A stretch of DNA of 64,000 nucleotides from Dyella sp. GSA-30 (GCF_027924605.1 NZ_AP027042.1:4875524-4939523), one strand, 5' to 3'; positions 9,381-19,025 are shown, counted from the first letter of the stretch. Numbers and translations: made by a program. Notes: generated from the letters alone by a model not told the origin.

Positions 9381-9641
9381 TTTGTAGGAGCGACTTCAGT
9401 CGCGACAAGCCATGACGTAACGGTGGCGTTGCGACTGAAAGGGCCCTCGAATAACTTCTCCTACTCGTCATTCCGGCGCAGGCCGGAACCCAGTGACCTT
9501 GCGATCGGTTGTCGCGAGGGTCTGCAAAAATCAGCTCTATCGCGAAAACCGAAAACTGATGCCACTGGGTCCCGGCCTGCGCCGGGATGACGATCATTGG
9601 AACTGAGGTTTTTCGAGGTACCCTGAGGTCGCTCCTACAAA
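9381..9641. repeat. Nested inverted-repeat element (REP-like outer arms, long inner arms)
   Basis: This fills most of the 380-bp gap between the amidase and the beta-lactamase-like gene. Outer arms: TTTGTAGGAGCGAC at 9381-9394 is repeated inverted at 9628-9641. A small REP hairpin GCGAC-TTCA-GTCGC lies at 9390-9403. Inner arms: 9466-9497 and 9562-9592 are inverted copies of about 31 bp with only a few mismatches, each containing a GGCCTGCGCCGG-type core. About 65 bp of unique sequence separates the inner arms. The pattern is that of dispersed extragenic palindromes or a miniature inverted-repeat element; no flanking target duplication is obvious. Confidence 0.8.
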
Positions 9642-9748
9642 ATTTAGGCGGCCTTTCGTATAGATATGCCCGGAAATTGCCCCAAATGGGACGAGTCAGC
9701 GCCACCTCGGTGCTGGCACACTCGTCGCACTCTCTACTGGGGAACGCT

Positions 9749-10648
9749 ATGAACGCTCGAATCGCCTTGGGCATCGCGGCCCTGTTTACGTGCGCGACGG
9801 TGCAAGCGTCCAAGCCCGCCAAACCGGACATCTATAACCAAAGCGCATGGTCACAGCCGCAAAAGCCCTTCCGCATTTACGGCAACACCTACTACGTCGG
9901 AACCAAAGGGCTCAGCGCCATCCTGATCACTTCAACGGAGGGCGCGATTCTGATCGACGGCACGCTGCCGAAGAATGCGCCGATGATCGAAGCAAACATC
10001 CGCACATTGGGATTCAAGCTCAAGGACATCAAGCTGATTCTCAACTCGCATGCGCACCCCGACCATGCAGGAGCGATCGCGGCGATCGCACGCGATAGCG
10101 GCGCACAGGTGGCTGCCAGCGCGAAAGGCGCCAAGGCTCTCATGCTTGGCGGTGACGACCCGGACGATCCGCAACATGGCGAGGCGGCACCGTATCCCAA
10201 GGTCGCGAACGTGCGAAGCGTGGGGGACAATGAAATCGTGCACATCGGCCCGCTCGCCGTGCAGGCGCATTACACGCCGGGACATACGCCGGGCAGTACG
10301 ACATGGACATGGTCGTCCTGCGAGAACAAGCGCTGCCTGTCGATCGTCTTCGCGGACAGCATCAGCTTGTTGAGCAATGACACCTATCGCTACAACGATC
10401 CGGCGCATCCGGAACGACTGGACGATTACCGCGAAGGTCTGAAGACGATCGCTTCGCTGCCATGCGACATCCTGGTCGTTCCGCATCCCGATGCCATCGA
10501 CTTTCTATCGCGTGCCGCGCAGCGCAAACCGGGGCAAAACGACGATCCGCTGATCGATGCGCAGGCGTGCAAGGCGTATGCGGCCAAGGGCCAGGATAAT
10601 CTGGAAAAGCGTATCGCCAAGGAAGCTGCGGAAAAGCCTGCGCACTAA
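9749..10648 (+). CDS. Subclass B3 metallo-beta-lactamase-like hydrolase
   Basis: 299 aa exported protein (signal peptide 1-20, ending VQA). Zinc ligands of subclass B3 are all visible: HAHPDH at 101-106 (His, His, Asp, His), His179 in TPGHTPGSTTWTW and His246 in VVPHPDA. The YYVGT, ILIDG and SCE-C segments are also typical of B3 enzymes such as L1 of Stenotrophomonas. It would act in the periplasm, plausibly hydrolysing beta-lactams, although B3-fold proteins with other substrates exist. Start ATG 9749 has TGGGGAA upstream; the frame extends upstream into the repeat element but that part is not expected to be coding. It ends convergently with the DAHP synthase gene 17 bp away. Confidence 0.9.
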   Translation: MNARIALGIAALFTCATVQASKPAKPDIYNQSAWSQPQKPFRIYGNTYYVGTKGLSAILITSTEGAILIDGTLPKNAPMIEANIRTLGFKLKDIKLILNSHAHPDHAGAIAAIARDSGAQVAASAKGAKALMLGGDDPDDPQHGEAAPYPKVANVRSVGDNEIVHIGPLAVQAHYTPGHTPGSTTWTWSSCENKRCLSIVFADSISLLSNDTYRYNDPAHPERLDDYREGLKTIASLPCDILVVPHPDAIDFLSRAAQRKPGQNDDPLIDAQACKAYAAKGQDNLEKRIAKEAAEKPAH

Positions 10649-10659
10649 CGTGCGCAGGC
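10636..10659 (-). terminator. Hairpin terminator of the DAHP synthase unit, overlapping the end of the B3 gene
   Basis: Perfect 10-bp stem GCCTGCGCAC / GTGCGCAGGC with a 4-base loop. On the minus strand it is followed by TTTTCC, so it fits a terminator for the leftward dsbB-DAHP synthase unit. On the plus strand the loop contains the TAA stop codon of the beta-lactamase-like gene and no T-run follows. Confidence 0.75.
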
Positions 10660-10665
10660 AACAGG

Positions 10666-12045
10666 TCAACCCATGCCGCCCGATTTGCGCACGATGAGCA
10701 TCGCCAATTCCAGCGACTGCTCGTAATTGAGACGCGGATCGACCATCGACTTGTAAGCGCGATCGAGATCCGTCTCGGACAGATCGCGCGCACCGCCCAT
10801 GCACTCGGTGACATCCTCGCCGGTCAGCTCCAGATGCACACCACCCAGGCGTGTGCCGGCAGCGGCATGAATATCGAACGCCTGATCGAGCTCGCCACGG
10901 ATATTGTCGAAGCGACGTGTCTTGTAGCCATTGGAGGTGCTTTCGGTATTGCCGTGCATGGGATCGGCAACCCAAAGCACACGGCGACCGGCACGCTTCA
11001 CCGCCTCAAGCAGCGACGGTAAGGCCTGGGCGATCTGTGCATTGCCCATGCGGTGGATCAGGGTCAGCCTGCCCGCCTCGTCTTCTGGATTGAGTACGTC
11101 GATCAAACGCAGCAGATCGTCCGGCTTGACCGACGGACCGACCTTGACGGCAATCGGGTTGCGAATGCCACGGAAGTATTCGGTGTGCGCGCCATCGAGC
11201 GCGGCGGTACGCATGCCGATCCAGGGGAAGTGGGTCGACAGATTGAACCAGCCGGTATGCCGCGGTACCTGGCGCGTCAATGCCTGCTCGTAGTGCAACA
11301 GCAATGCTTCGTGCGAGGTGAAGAAATCCACGCGACTGAAACCAGCGATCGGGCCGGCCAAGGTTTCCATGAAGCGTAGCGAGTCGCCAATGCCGGCGAC
11401 CATGCGGCGGTATTCGGCAGCGAGCGGCGAATGCTCGACCCAGGCCAGATCCCAGTACTCCGGGTGATGCAGATCGGCGAAACCGCCATCAATGAGTGCG
11501 CGAACGAAATTCATCGTCAGCGCCGAATGCGCATGCGCCTGGATCAGACGCTGCGGATCGGCGCGGCGCGCTTCGGCGGTGAATTCCGGCGCATTGACCA
11601 GATCGCCGCGAAAACTCGGCAAGGTCACACCATCGCGCGTTTCCATATCCGTCGAGCGCGGCTTGGCATATTGCCCCGCAAAGCGTCCGACGCGCAGTAC
11701 CGGCTTCTTCAAGCCGTGCACCAGCACCAGGCTCATCTGCAGCAGCACTTTCAGACGATTGGAAATGATCGGGCTGGTGCAGTCAGCGAAACTTTCCGCG
11801 CAATCACCACCCTGCAAGAGGAAACGACTCCCTTCCTGCGCCTCGGCCAAGGCCTGCTTCAAGGCCAGCACTTCCCACGATGTCACCAGCGGCGGCAAAG
11901 TCGCAAGCTGCCCCGTGCATTGCGCCAATTCCAACGCATCCTCGTAAAGCGGCTGCTGCAAGGCGACACGCTGTTGCCAGCTATCGGGCGCCCAGTTGGC
12001 GGCTTCATGATGGGAAATGGGGAGCGTATTCATAGCGCGAACCAT
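10666..12045 (-). CDS. 3-deoxy-7-phosphoheptulonate synthase, class II
   Basis: 459 aa enzyme joining phosphoenolpyruvate and erythrose 4-phosphate, the first step of the shikimate/aromatic pathway. It is the class II (plant/mycobacterial) type, recognisable from LLQGGDCAESF, the RVGRFAGQYAKPRS substrate/metal segment, GFSRVDFFTSHEA, RIGNPIAVKVGPS-like RNPIAVKVGPS, and WVADPMHGNT. Class I AroF/G/H enzymes are unrelated in sequence. ATG 12045 is preferred because AAGGA lies 9-10 bases upstream; a second ATG four codons later is possible. It lies 13 bp downstream of dsbB, so the two are probably cotranscribed although unrelated in function. Confidence 0.94.
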   Translation of the reverse strand: MVRAMNTLPISHHEAANWAPDSWQQRVALQQPLYEDALELAQCTGQLATLPPLVTSWEVLALKQALAEAQEGSRFLLQGGDCAESFADCTSPIISNRLKVLLQMSLVLVHGLKKPVLRVGRFAGQYAKPRSTDMETRDGVTLPSFRGDLVNAPEFTAEARRADPQRLIQAHAHSALTMNFVRALIDGGFADLHHPEYWDLAWVEHSPLAAEYRRMVAGIGDSLRFMETLAGPIAGFSRVDFFTSHEALLLHYEQALTRQVPRHTGWFNLSTHFPWIGMRTAALDGAHTEYFRGIRNPIAVKVGPSVKPDDLLRLIDVLNPEDEAGRLTLIHRMGNAQIAQALPSLLEAVKRAGRRVLWVADPMHGNTESTSNGYKTRRFDNIRGELDQAFDIHAAAGTRLGGVHLELTGEDVTECMGGARDLSETDLDRAYKSMVDPRLNYEQSLELAMLIVRKSGGMG

Positions 12046-12058
12046 GGGATTTCTTCCT

Positions 12059-12559
12059 TCAAACACGTCGTTTACGCAACGTCGCGACCACAATCAGGAC
12101 GATCAAAACGACATACCACAGCGTGGTCCATGCCGGCATGGGCAGCCCGAGAATCGGCTCGATTTTCGCGCACTCGCCCGAGCCCGTGAACACCATATCG
12201 AGCACTTTGTGAAAGGGGAACGTGCTCATCATGTAGGCCAGATTAGGGCCGCAGGAGGGGATCTCGTCTGCAGGCAATGTCTGCAACCACAAATGCCGCC
12301 CTGCCACCGCCAAACCCGCCAGGCCACCGATGATGGCGCCCGTCGTGAACACCCAACGCGCACCGCCGCGCGGCGCAAAAATACCGCCCAGCAGGAAAAA
12401 CACCGCCATCACCATGAAGCCGATGCGCTGGAAGATGCACAGCGGGCACGGCTCCATATGCAACACATGCTCCGCGTACAGCGCAAAACTCAGCAAGGCG
12501 ACGCAAATCAGGAGCCCGACAAAGCAGACAGTGCGGTACGACCAGCGAAATGGGTTCAT
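12059..12559 (-). CDS. dsbB: Disulfide bond formation protein B
   Basis: 166 aa inner-membrane protein with four transmembrane segments. It reoxidises periplasmic DsbA and passes electrons to quinone. The two redox cysteine pairs are visible: C38-C41 in EPCPLC just after the first membrane segment, and C103/C130 in the second periplasmic loop (PSCGPN and SGECAK). Length is normal for the family. First gene of a probable two-gene unit with the class II DAHP synthase. A 413-bp non-coding gap with a large inverted repeat lies upstream. Confidence 0.95.
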   Translation of the reverse strand: MNPFRWSYRTVCFVGLLICVALLSFALYAEHVLHMEPCPLCIFQRIGFMVMAVFFLLGGIFAPRGGARWVFTTGAIIGGLAGLAVAGRHLWLQTLPADEIPSCGPNLAYMMSTFPFHKVLDMVFTGSGECAKIEPILGLPMPAWTTLWYVVLIVLIVVATLRKRRV

Positions 12560-12744
12560 GGGTGAGGACCAGGAAAGATGATGTTGCGAGGCAGCAACCT
12601 TAGCTTTTTTGGGCTGTGGTGGCTATGTGAATGCTCCGAATATGGAACGCTGGTTCGACGCTGAGTTCCGTGAGGAAGCAACGTTTGCTATCCGATGCTT
12701 ATGTCTCGCCGGCATGGCGGATTCAAGGATCCCGCGAGCACCCA

Positions 12745-12881
12745 GCCCCCTCACCCCAACCCTCTCCCCCGGCGCAGCCAGGGGAGTGGGGGCAGGCTGC
12801 GCAACTGCTAAACACTGAGGTTGCCTCAGTCGGCTCCGTCTCCCCTGGCTGCGCCGGGGGAGAGGGTTGGGGTGAGGGGGC
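12745..12881. repeat. Perfect 41-bp inverted repeat (C-rich/G-rich arms)
   Basis: Left arm 12745-12785 and right arm 12841-12881 are exact reverse complements over 41 bp, with 55 bp between. Each arm contains the CCCCTCACCCCAACCCTC motif. It sits in the 413-bp gap between dsbB and the rplQ terminator. No ORF of substance or conserved protein is seen in the gap; short frames crossing the arms are low-complexity. It is probably a dispersed extragenic repeat or a miniature element. Confidence 0.85.
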
Positions 12882-12921
12882 GCTTTAAGCCCTCAACGTA
12901 TTGCTCGACAAGCACACAAAC

Positions 12922-12948
12922 AAAAACCCCGGCCAAAGCCGGGGTTTT
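12922..12948 (-). terminator. Terminator of the alpha operon after rplQ
   Basis: Stem CCCCGGC / GCCGGGG with a 4-base loop, flanked by A5 on the left and T4 on the right. On the minus strand the hairpin is followed by TTTTTG, 24 bp after the rplQ stop. The symmetrical flanks would also let it work on the plus strand. Confidence 0.9.
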
Positions 12949-12972
12949 CATCAAATCAGATGCAACTAACGC

Positions 12973-13356
12973 TTACTCAGCGTCAACTGCCTCGACCTGC
13001 GGGCGATCAACCAGTTCGACGTAGGCCATCGGCGCATTGTCGCCAGCGCGGAAGCCGCACTTGAGGATGCGCAGGTAGCCGCCGGGACGCTCGCGGTAAC
13101 GCGGGCCCAGCTCGACGAACAACTTGCCCACAGCCTGCTTGTCGCGCAGACGCGAGAAAGCGAGACGGCGGTTGGCAACACCATCGGTCTTGGCGAGCGT
13201 GATGAGCGGCTCGGCGACGCGACGAAGTTCTTTCGCCTTCGGGAGGGTGGTGCGGATAAGCTCGTGCTTGATCAGCGACGAAGCCATATTCTTGAACATG
13301 GCTTCGCGATGGCTGCTCGTGCGATTGAGCTTGCGACCGGATTTCTGGTGGCGCAT
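12973..13356 (-). CDS. rplQ: 50S ribosomal protein L17
   Basis: 127 aa, beginning [18 protein letters not shown], the invariant L17 start. It binds 23S rRNA near the exit tunnel side of the large subunit. It is the last gene of the alpha operon, but here it is separated from rpoA by 192 bp containing a strong hairpin, rather than being tightly packed. A good terminator follows. Length agrees with the 127-residue E. coli protein. Confidence 0.98.
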   Translation of the reverse strand: MRHQKSGRKLNRTSSHREAMFKNMASSLIKHELIRTTLPKAKELRRVAEPLITLAKTDGVANRRLAFSRLRDKQAVGKLFVELGPRYRERPGGYLRILKCGFRAGDNAPMAYVELVDRPQVEAVDAE

Positions 13357-13514
13357 GGCGATTACTCTCTAGTCTGTTGTTATGAAAAGCCGGTCACTAT
13401 GAGCCGACTTCCCGCGGTTACCCGCTATTCAAGGCTCTAAAAACGCCTTGTTATAAGAGCACGGCCTCTATGAGCCGTGTTGATCATCTGGCACCAAGGC
13501 CAGTCGTGCAAAGT

Positions 13515-13542
13515 CGAGGGCGACCGCATCCGGTCGCCCTCG
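13515..13542 (-). terminator. Strong hairpin between rpoA and rplQ
   Basis: Perfect 12-bp stem CGAGGGCGACCG / CGGTCGCCCTCG with a CATC loop, starting 6 bp after the rpoA stop codon. No T-run follows on the minus strand, so it is more likely a partial terminator, an RNA-processing site or a 3'-end stabiliser than a full terminator. It could lower rplQ expression relative to rpoA. Confidence 0.55.
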
Positions 13543-13548
13543 AATTCA

Positions 13549-14547
13549 TCAGCCCAGCTGCATACCGTGCGACAAGCCCGGCGGCGGCCAGTTTTCAAGC
13601 TTCATGCCGAGTGCGAGACCACGCCCGCCCAGGACATCCTTGATTTCGGTCAGCGACTTCTTACCCAGGTTCGGGGTCTTCAGCAGCTCAACTTCGGTCT
13701 TCTGCACCAGGTCGCCGATGTAGTAGATGCTCTCGGCCTTGAGGCAGTTGGCCGAACGCACCGTCAGCTCCAGGTCGTCGATCGGGCGGAGCAGCAGCGG
13801 ATCGAACCCGCCCTTCTCTGCCTTATCGGTCGCGCTTTCGCGACGCGAGAAGTCGCCGAACACCGACAGCTGGTCGTTGAGGATTTCGGCGGCCTTGCGA
13901 ACCGCGTCTTCCGCACCGATGGTGCCGTTGGTTTCGATATCGAGCACCAGCTTATCGAGGTTGGTGCGCTGCTCGACACGAGCCGCGTCCACTTCGTAAG
14001 CCACACGCAACACCGGCGCGAACGACGCGTCGAGCTGCAGGCGACCGATCGGGCGAGCCTCTTCATCCGGATGCTGGCGCGTGCTGGCCGGCTGATAGCC
14101 GACGCCGCGACGCACCTTCAAGCGCATGTTGAGGGCGATATCCTTGGTCAGGTGACAGATCACATGCTCAGGATTGATGATTTCTACCGAGTGATCGACC
14201 GCGATGTCGCCAGCGGTGACCACACCCTTGCCCTTCTTGGCCAAGGTCAGGGTGACTTCGTCACCCGTATGCTGACGAATCGCCACGTCCTTGAGGTTCA
14301 GCAGGACTTCGATCACGTCCTCCTGCAAACCTTCCAGAGTGGTGTACTCGTGCAGCACGCCATCGATTTCTACCTCGACGATGGCAGAGCCAGGGATCGA
14401 GGAAAGCAGCACGCGACGCAACGCATTGCCCAGAGTGTGGCCGAAGCCACGTTCGAGAGGCTCGACCACCACTTTGGCGCGGTTGGATCCGAGCTGCTCG
14501 ACACTGAGGCCACGCGGCCGCAGCACGCTAGTTGACGAAACTGCCAT
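13549..14547 (-). CDS. rpoA: RNA polymerase alpha subunit
   Basis: 332 aa. The N-terminal assembly domain (about 1-230) is followed by a linker and the C-terminal DNA/activator-binding domain with [19 protein letters not shown], which includes the UP-element-contacting Arg. Length is close to the 329-residue E. coli protein. Fourth gene of the alpha operon, 16 bp after rpsD, as in other gammaproteobacteria. Confidence 0.98.
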   Translation of the reverse strand: MAVSSTSVLRPRGLSVEQLGSNRAKVVVEPLERGFGHTLGNALRRVLLSSIPGSAIVEVEIDGVLHEYTTLEGLQEDVIEVLLNLKDVAIRQHTGDEVTLTLAKKGKGVVTAGDIAVDHSVEIINPEHVICHLTKDIALNMRLKVRRGVGYQPASTRQHPDEEARPIGRLQLDASFAPVLRVAYEVDAARVEQRTNLDKLVLDIETNGTIGAEDAVRKAAEILNDQLSVFGDFSRRESATDKAEKGGFDPLLLRPIDDLELTVRSANCLKAESIYYIGDLVQKTEVELLKTPNLGKKSLTEIKDVLGGRGLALGMKLENWPPPGLSHGMQLG

Positions 14548-14563
14548 GCAGAGCTCCGGTTGA

Positions 14564-15190
14564 TTACTTCGAGTAAAGCTCGACGATCAGGCTTTCGTTG
14601 ATGTCGGACGGCAGATCACCGCGATCCGGCGTCGACTTGAAGGTGCCTTCGAACTTCTTGGAGTCGACTTCGACCCACTGCGGACGCAGGTCCATGGTGT
14701 CGAAGACGGTTGCCGCTTCCTGCACGCGCAGCTGAGTGCGAGCGCGCTCGGTCAAGGCAATCGCATCGCCCGGACGAACCTGGTACGACGGAATGTTCAC
14801 CTTCTTGCCGTTCACCAGCACAGCCTTGTGGCTGACCAGCTGACGAGCCTGGGCGCGGGTTACCGCGAAGCCCATGCGATAGACGACATTGTCAAGGCGG
14901 CTCTCAAGCAGGCGCAGCAGGTTCTCACCCGTGTTGCCCTTGAGGTTGGACGCCTTGGTGTAGTAGTTGCTGAACTGACGCTCGAGCACACCGTAGATAC
15001 GCTTGACCTTCTGCTTTTCACGCAGCTGGTTGGCGTAGTCGGACATGCGCATGCGCTTGTTGGCGCCATGCTGACCGGGCTTGTTTTCCAGTTTGCACTT
15101 GGAGTCGATGGCGCGAGCCGGACTCTTCAGGCTGAGATCTGCACCCTCACGACGGGCGAGTTTGCAGGTAGCTCCACGATAACGGGCCAT
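14564..15190 (-). CDS. rpsD: 30S ribosomal protein S4
   Basis: 208 aa primary 16S rRNA-binding protein, with the S4 RNA-binding domain ([20 protein letters not shown]). In E. coli S4 is the translational repressor of the alpha operon; the same role is plausible here but not shown by sequence. Starts [16 protein letters not shown], 11 bp after rpsK. Confidence 0.98.
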   Translation of the reverse strand: MARYRGATCKLARREGADLSLKSPARAIDSKCKLENKPGQHGANKRMRMSDYANQLREKQKVKRIYGVLERQFSNYYTKASNLKGNTGENLLRLLESRLDNVVYRMGFAVTRAQARQLVSHKAVLVNGKKVNIPSYQVRPGDAIALTERARTQLRVQEAATVFDTMDLRPQWVEVDSKKFEGTFKSTPDRGDLPSDINESLIVELYSK

Positions 15191-15201
15191 GGGTATGCTC
15201 C

Positions 15202-15588
15202 TTAGACTCGACGCTTCTTGGGGGGACGGCAGCCGTTATGCGGAATCGGCGTGACGTCGATGATGTTGAGCACCTTGTAGCCCAGTGCATTCAAAGAACG
15301 CACAGCGGACTCACGACCCGGACCCGGGCCCTTGATGCGCACTTCGACCGTCTTCACACCGTAATCGCCTGCAGCGCGGCCAGCCTTTTCGGCGGCAACC
15401 TGGGCAGCGAACGGGGTGGACTTGCGCGAACCGCGGAAACCCGCGCCGCCTGCAGTAGCCCACGACAGAGCGTTGCCCTGACGATCGGTGATGGTGACGA
15501 TGGTGTTGTTGAAGGAGGCCTGCACGTGAGCCACGGCATCCGTGACAACGCGCTTGATCTTCTTCTTGGTCTTAACCGGCTTAGCCAT
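15202..15588 (-). CDS. rpsK: 30S ribosomal protein S11
   Basis: 128 aa platform protein of the small subunit. It carries the family block [23 protein letters not shown] and the basic tail CRPPKKRRV. It lies 12 bp after rpsM and before rpsD in the alpha operon. Confidence 0.98.
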   Translation of the reverse strand: MAKPVKTKKKIKRVVTDAVAHVQASFNNTIVTITDRQGNALSWATAGGAGFRGSRKSTPFAAQVAAEKAGRAAGDYGVKTVEVRIKGPGPGRESAVRSLNALGYKVLNIIDVTPIPHNGCRPPKKRRV

Positions 15589-15600
15589 GTTTGGAATCCG

Positions 15601-15957
15601 TTACTTCTTGATCGCGCGACGGGGACCCTTGCGGGTACGTGCGTTGGTACGCGTGCGCTGGCCGCGCACCGGCAGGCCACGGCGGTGGCGCAGACCGCGG
15701 TAGCAACCCAGATCCATCAGACGCTTGATGGCGATACCCACCTCGCGGCGCAGATCGCCTTCAACGACGTACTTGCCGATTTCGGCACGAAGCTTTTCAA
15801 CTTCGCCTTCACTGAGGGACTTGATGGCCGTGGTGGGAACCACGCCAGCGTCCGCACAAACCTTCTTGGCCCGGCTGCGACCGATACCATAAATGCTTTG
15901 CAGGCCAACCCAGACATGCTTCTGGACCGGCAAATTGACACCCGCGATGCGCGCCAT
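15601..15957 (-). CDS. rpsM: 30S ribosomal protein S13
   Basis: 118 aa head protein of the small subunit, beginning [19 protein letters not shown] and ending in the basic tail [16 protein letters not shown] that contacts tRNAs. First gene of the alpha group. The 135 bp between secY and rpsM, where enterobacteria keep rpmJ (L36), contains no rpmJ here, only a 7-bp hairpin (16034-16050). Confidence 0.98.
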   Translation of the reverse strand: MARIAGVNLPVQKHVWVGLQSIYGIGRSRAKKVCADAGVVPTTAIKSLSEGEVEKLRAEIGKYVVEGDLRREVGIAIKRLMDLGCYRGLRHRRGLPVRGQRTRTNARTRKGPRRAIKK

Positions 15958-16092
15958 GATGTACTTTCTCCGATGCGTTTCGTGCGCGGTAAACGCGCAA
16001 TTCTAACCTGAATTAACCCTATAGGAAAGCCCTGCGGCACCCTGTGCCGCCGCTCCCCGGTTCCAGCCCTTACTCCACCGCCCCAGCAGCCA

Positions 16093-17418
16093 TCAGTTGC
16101 GGCGGAGATTGGCCTTCTTGAGCAGACTTTCGTATTGGTGACTGACCAAGTGCGCCTGCACCTGAGCAGTGAAGTCCATCACCACAACCACCACGATCAG
16201 CAGAGAGGTGCCGCCGAAGTAGAAAGGAACATGCCAAAGATTCTGCATAAACGTCGGGACCAAGCAGACCAGCACCAGATAGATCGCTCCGATACCGGTA
16301 AGCCGGGTCATCACGCCATCGATGTAGTTAGCCGTCGCATGACCCGGGCGGATACCCGGAATCAATGCACCCGAACGCTTCAAATTGTCCGCCGTTTCCT
16401 GGGAGTTGAACACGATTGCCGTATAGAAGAAGGCAAACGTGATCACCAGCACCGCGAACAAGATGTCGTGCAAAGGCTCGCCCGGGGCCAAGGCCTGGAC
16501 CAGATCCTGCAACCAGCGCGCCTGATGACCCTGACCGAACCACGTTGCTGCGGTAGTCGGGAACATCAACAGGCTCGACGCGAAGATCGGCGGAATGACG
16601 CCCGCCATATTGATCTTCAGCGGCAGGTGCGAGGTCTGGTTCATGTAGGCCCGCTGCCCGCCGGATCGCCGCGCGTAGTTCACGGTAATGCGCCGTTGGG
16701 CGCGCTCCATGAACACCACGAAGGCGGTTACCGCGAGAATCAACGCGATCACCATGATCAGGCGCAGCACCGAGAGTTCGCCGTTATTGGCCATGGTCAG
16801 CGTGTGCGCAACCGCACCCGGCAGACCCGCCACGATACCGGCGAAGATCAGCAGCGAAATACCGTTACCGATACCCCGCTCGGTGATCTGCTCACCCAGC
16901 CACATCAGGAACATCGTGCCGGCGGTAAGACCGACGATCGACGCCATGATGAAACCGAAACCCGGCGTGTAGACCACCGGCGCTCCGCCCTGGGCGACCT
17001 GCTTCTGCAGGGCAACCGCAATGCCGAACGCCTGGAAGGCCGCCAAGCCCACCGTGCCGAAGCGTGTGTACATGGTCATCTTTCGACGACCCGACTCACC
17101 CTCTTTACGCAGTGCCTGCAGGCTCGGGATCACCGAACCCATCATCTGCACCACGATCGACGCCGAAATGTATGGCACGACGCCCAGTGCGAACACCGAG
17201 AAACGTGCCAGCGAACCGCCCGAGAACATGTTGAACATGTTCAGCAGGCCGCCGCCCTGTTCGATCAGGTTCGTCATGGCTTCGGGGTTGACGCCCGGAA
17301 CCGGAATGAACGAACCGAGACGGAAGACGATCAGCGCACCAAGCACAAAGAAGATGCGCTGACGCAGTTCCGTCAGCTTACCGAGCGATCCGAGCGATGA
17401 GCCCTGGGCAGCCGCCAC
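16093..17418 (-). CDS. secY: Preprotein translocase subunit SecY
   Basis: 441 aa inner-membrane protein with ten hydrophobic segments, the channel-forming subunit of SecYEG. Family blocks such as [13 protein letters not shown] and [21 protein letters not shown] are present. The GTG at 17418 is chosen: it lies 4 bp after the rplO stop with GGAG 7-8 bases upstream and gives the usual N-terminus ending [15 protein letters not shown]. It terminates the spc operon. Confidence 0.97.
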   Translation of the reverse strand: MAAAQGSSLGSLGKLTELRQRIFFVLGALIVFRLGSFIPVPGVNPEAMTNLIEQGGGLLNMFNMFSGGSLARFSVFALGVVPYISASIVVQMMGSVIPSLQALRKEGESGRRKMTMYTRFGTVGLAAFQAFGIAVALQKQVAQGGAPVVYTPGFGFIMASIVGLTAGTMFLMWLGEQITERGIGNGISLLIFAGIVAGLPGAVAHTLTMANNGELSVLRLIMVIALILAVTAFVVFMERAQRRITVNYARRSGGQRAYMNQTSHLPLKINMAGVIPPIFASSLLMFPTTAATWFGQGHQARWLQDLVQALAPGEPLHDILFAVLVITFAFFYTAIVFNSQETADNLKRSGALIPGIRPGHATANYIDGVMTRLTGIGAIYLVLVCLVPTFMQNLWHVPFYFGGTSLLIVVVVVMDFTAQVQAHLVSHQYESLLKKANLRRN

Positions 17419-17422
17419 GTGA

Positions 17423-17854
17423 TTACTCCACGCTGCCGCCGGCAGCTTCAATAGCTGCCTTGGCGCCGACCGTTGCCAGAATGCCGATCAACTTCACCGC
17501 GCGGCCGATCTCGCCCTTGGCGACGACCTTGACCTTCTTGGCGCGGCTGTCGATCAGACCTGCCTGGTGCAGAACGACCGGATTGATCTCGTCCACCTTC
17601 AGGTTGGCCAGCTGATACAGGAAAACTTCCTGGCTCTCGGCCTTCTTCAGCGAACGGAAACCGACCTTCGGCAGGCGGCGCTGCAGCGGCATCTGACCGC
17701 CTTCGAAACCGTACTTATGGGTACCGCCCGCGCGAGCGTGCTGACCCTTGTGACCGCGACCGGCGGTCTTGCCCAGGCCCGAACCGATACCGCGACCGAC
17801 GCGCAGACGCGTCTTGCGGGAACCGGCGGCCGGCTTGATGTCGTTAAGACGCAT
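17423..17854 (-). CDS. rplO: 50S ribosomal protein L15
   Basis: 143 aa, Gly/Arg/Lys-rich N-terminal half ([19 protein letters not shown]) that threads into 23S rRNA, and a globular C-terminal half. Normal length. The gene is packed 5 bp after rpmD and 4 bp before secY in the spc operon. Confidence 0.98.
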   Translation of the reverse strand: MRLNDIKPAAGSRKTRLRVGRGIGSGLGKTAGRGHKGQHARAGGTHKYGFEGGQMPLQRRLPKVGFRSLKKAESQEVFLYQLANLKVDEINPVVLHQAGLIDSRAKKVKVVAKGEIGRAVKLIGILATVGAKAAIEAAGGSVE

Positions 17855-17859
17855 GATGC

Positions 17860-18048
17860 TTACTCCTCAACCCGCACGAGGTAATAGACCGTGTTGATGA
17901 GGCCACGCACCTGCGGGCTGTCCTTCAACTCACGGACGTCGTTGAGCTTGTTCAGGCCGAGCGCCTTCACGCTCAGGCGATGACGGCTCTGCACACCGCG
18001 CAGGCCCTTGACCAGGCGAACGCGAACGGTCTTGTCATTGTTAGCCAT
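17860..18048 (-). CDS. rpmD: 50S ribosomal protein L30
   Basis: 62 aa, starting [18 protein letters not shown]. The ATG at 18048 overlaps the rpsE stop codon by 8 bp (ATGGCTAA), indicating translational coupling. The longer upstream frame would lie inside rpsE and is rejected. Length matches bacterial L30. Confidence 0.97.
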   Translation of the reverse strand: MANNDKTVRVRLVKGLRGVQSRHRLSVKALGLNKLNDVRELKDSPQVRGLINTVYYLVRVEE

Positions 18049-18550
18049 TGCCCAGCACCTCTTCCACGGTCTTGCCACGCTTGGCAGCGATCTGCTTCGG
18101 CGAGGCGACGGCCTGGAGGCCCTTGATGGTGGCGCGAACCAGATTGATCGGGTTGCGCGAACCGACGGCCTTGGCCAAAACGTTCTTGACGCCGACCACT
18201 TCCAGCACAGCGCGCATCGCGCCGCCGGCGATGACGCCGGTACCTTCGGAAGCCGGCTGCATGAACACGCGAGCAGCGCCGTGGTTGGCCTTGATGGCGT
18301 ACCACAGGGTGCCGTTGTTCAGGTCGATGCTCACCATGTTGCGGCGAGCGCGTTCCATGGCCTTGGAGATGGCGACCGGCACTTCGCGCGCCTTGCCATA
18401 GCCGAAGCCAACCTTGCCCTCGCCGTCGCCGACGACGGTCAGCGCGGTAAAGCTCATCTGGCGGCCACCCTTGACGGTCTTGGCCACGCGGTTAACGGCA
18501 ATCAGCTTCTCGAGCAGGCCGTCTGAATTTTCGCGATCGGTAGAAGACAT
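18041..18550 (-). CDS. rpsE: 30S ribosomal protein S5
   Basis: 169 aa protein with the N-terminal double-stranded RNA-binding fold ([20 protein letters not shown]) and a C-terminal domain ending in EEVLGNG. It helps decoding fidelity. It is separated from rplR by 121 bp containing a short CCCGGA/TCCGGG hairpin at 18568-18582, a looser spacing than the rest of the spc operon. Confidence 0.98.
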   Translation of the reverse strand: MSSTDRENSDGLLEKLIAVNRVAKTVKGGRQMSFTALTVVGDGEGKVGFGYGKAREVPVAISKAMERARRNMVSIDLNNGTLWYAIKANHGAARVFMQPASEGTGVIAGGAMRAVLEVVGVKNVLAKAVGSRNPINLVRATIKGLQAVASPKQIAAKRGKTVEEVLGNG

Positions 18551-18671
18551 GAATTCTTTTCCGTATGCCCGGACTATCCGGGACTTTTCTTGCGGCTGAG
18601 CCGCTTGGAGTTGTTAGGTATTGCGTATGGAGTCGGGCGCCGGTTACATCAACGCCCGAATCCAAAAGTTT

Positions 18672-19025
18672 TTAGAACTTCAGGCCCGCTTCGCGCGCCG
18701 CATCGGCCAGAGCCTTGATGCGACCGTGATAACGAAAGCCCGAGCGATCGAATGCCACAGACTCGATACCGGCAGCCATGGCACGCTCGGCCACCGCCTT
18801 GCCCACGGCCGCGGCCGCTTCGAGGTTCTTGGTGCCCTTCAGGCCTTCGGCGACCGACTTCTGCACGGTGGACGCTGCAGCGACGACGTTCTTGCCCGAA
18901 GCGTCGAACACCTGTGCGTACAGGTGCTGCCCGGTGCGATGCACCGACAGACGAGCCACGGCCAGCTTGCGGATATGCGAGCGGGTCGACTTGGCGCGAC
19001 GCAGGCGGGATTCATTCTTGTTCAT
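18672..19025 (-). CDS. rplR: 50S ribosomal protein L18
   Basis: 117 aa 5S rRNA-binding protein, beginning [19 protein letters not shown] and ending [13 protein letters not shown]. It forms the central protuberance with L5. Located 43 bp after rplF in the spc operon. Confidence 0.98.
   Translation of the reverse strand: MNKNESRLRRAKSTRSHIRKLAVARLSVHRTGQHLYAQVFDASGKNVVAAASTVQKSVAEGLKGTKNLEAAAAVGKAVAERAMAAGIESVAFDRSGFRYHGRIKALADAAREAGLKF

Noticed and set aside
12609-12888. Small rightward frames across the 41-bp inverted repeat
   Set aside because: Their content comes from the repeat arms (Pro/Ser/Thr low complexity) and they lack start signals.
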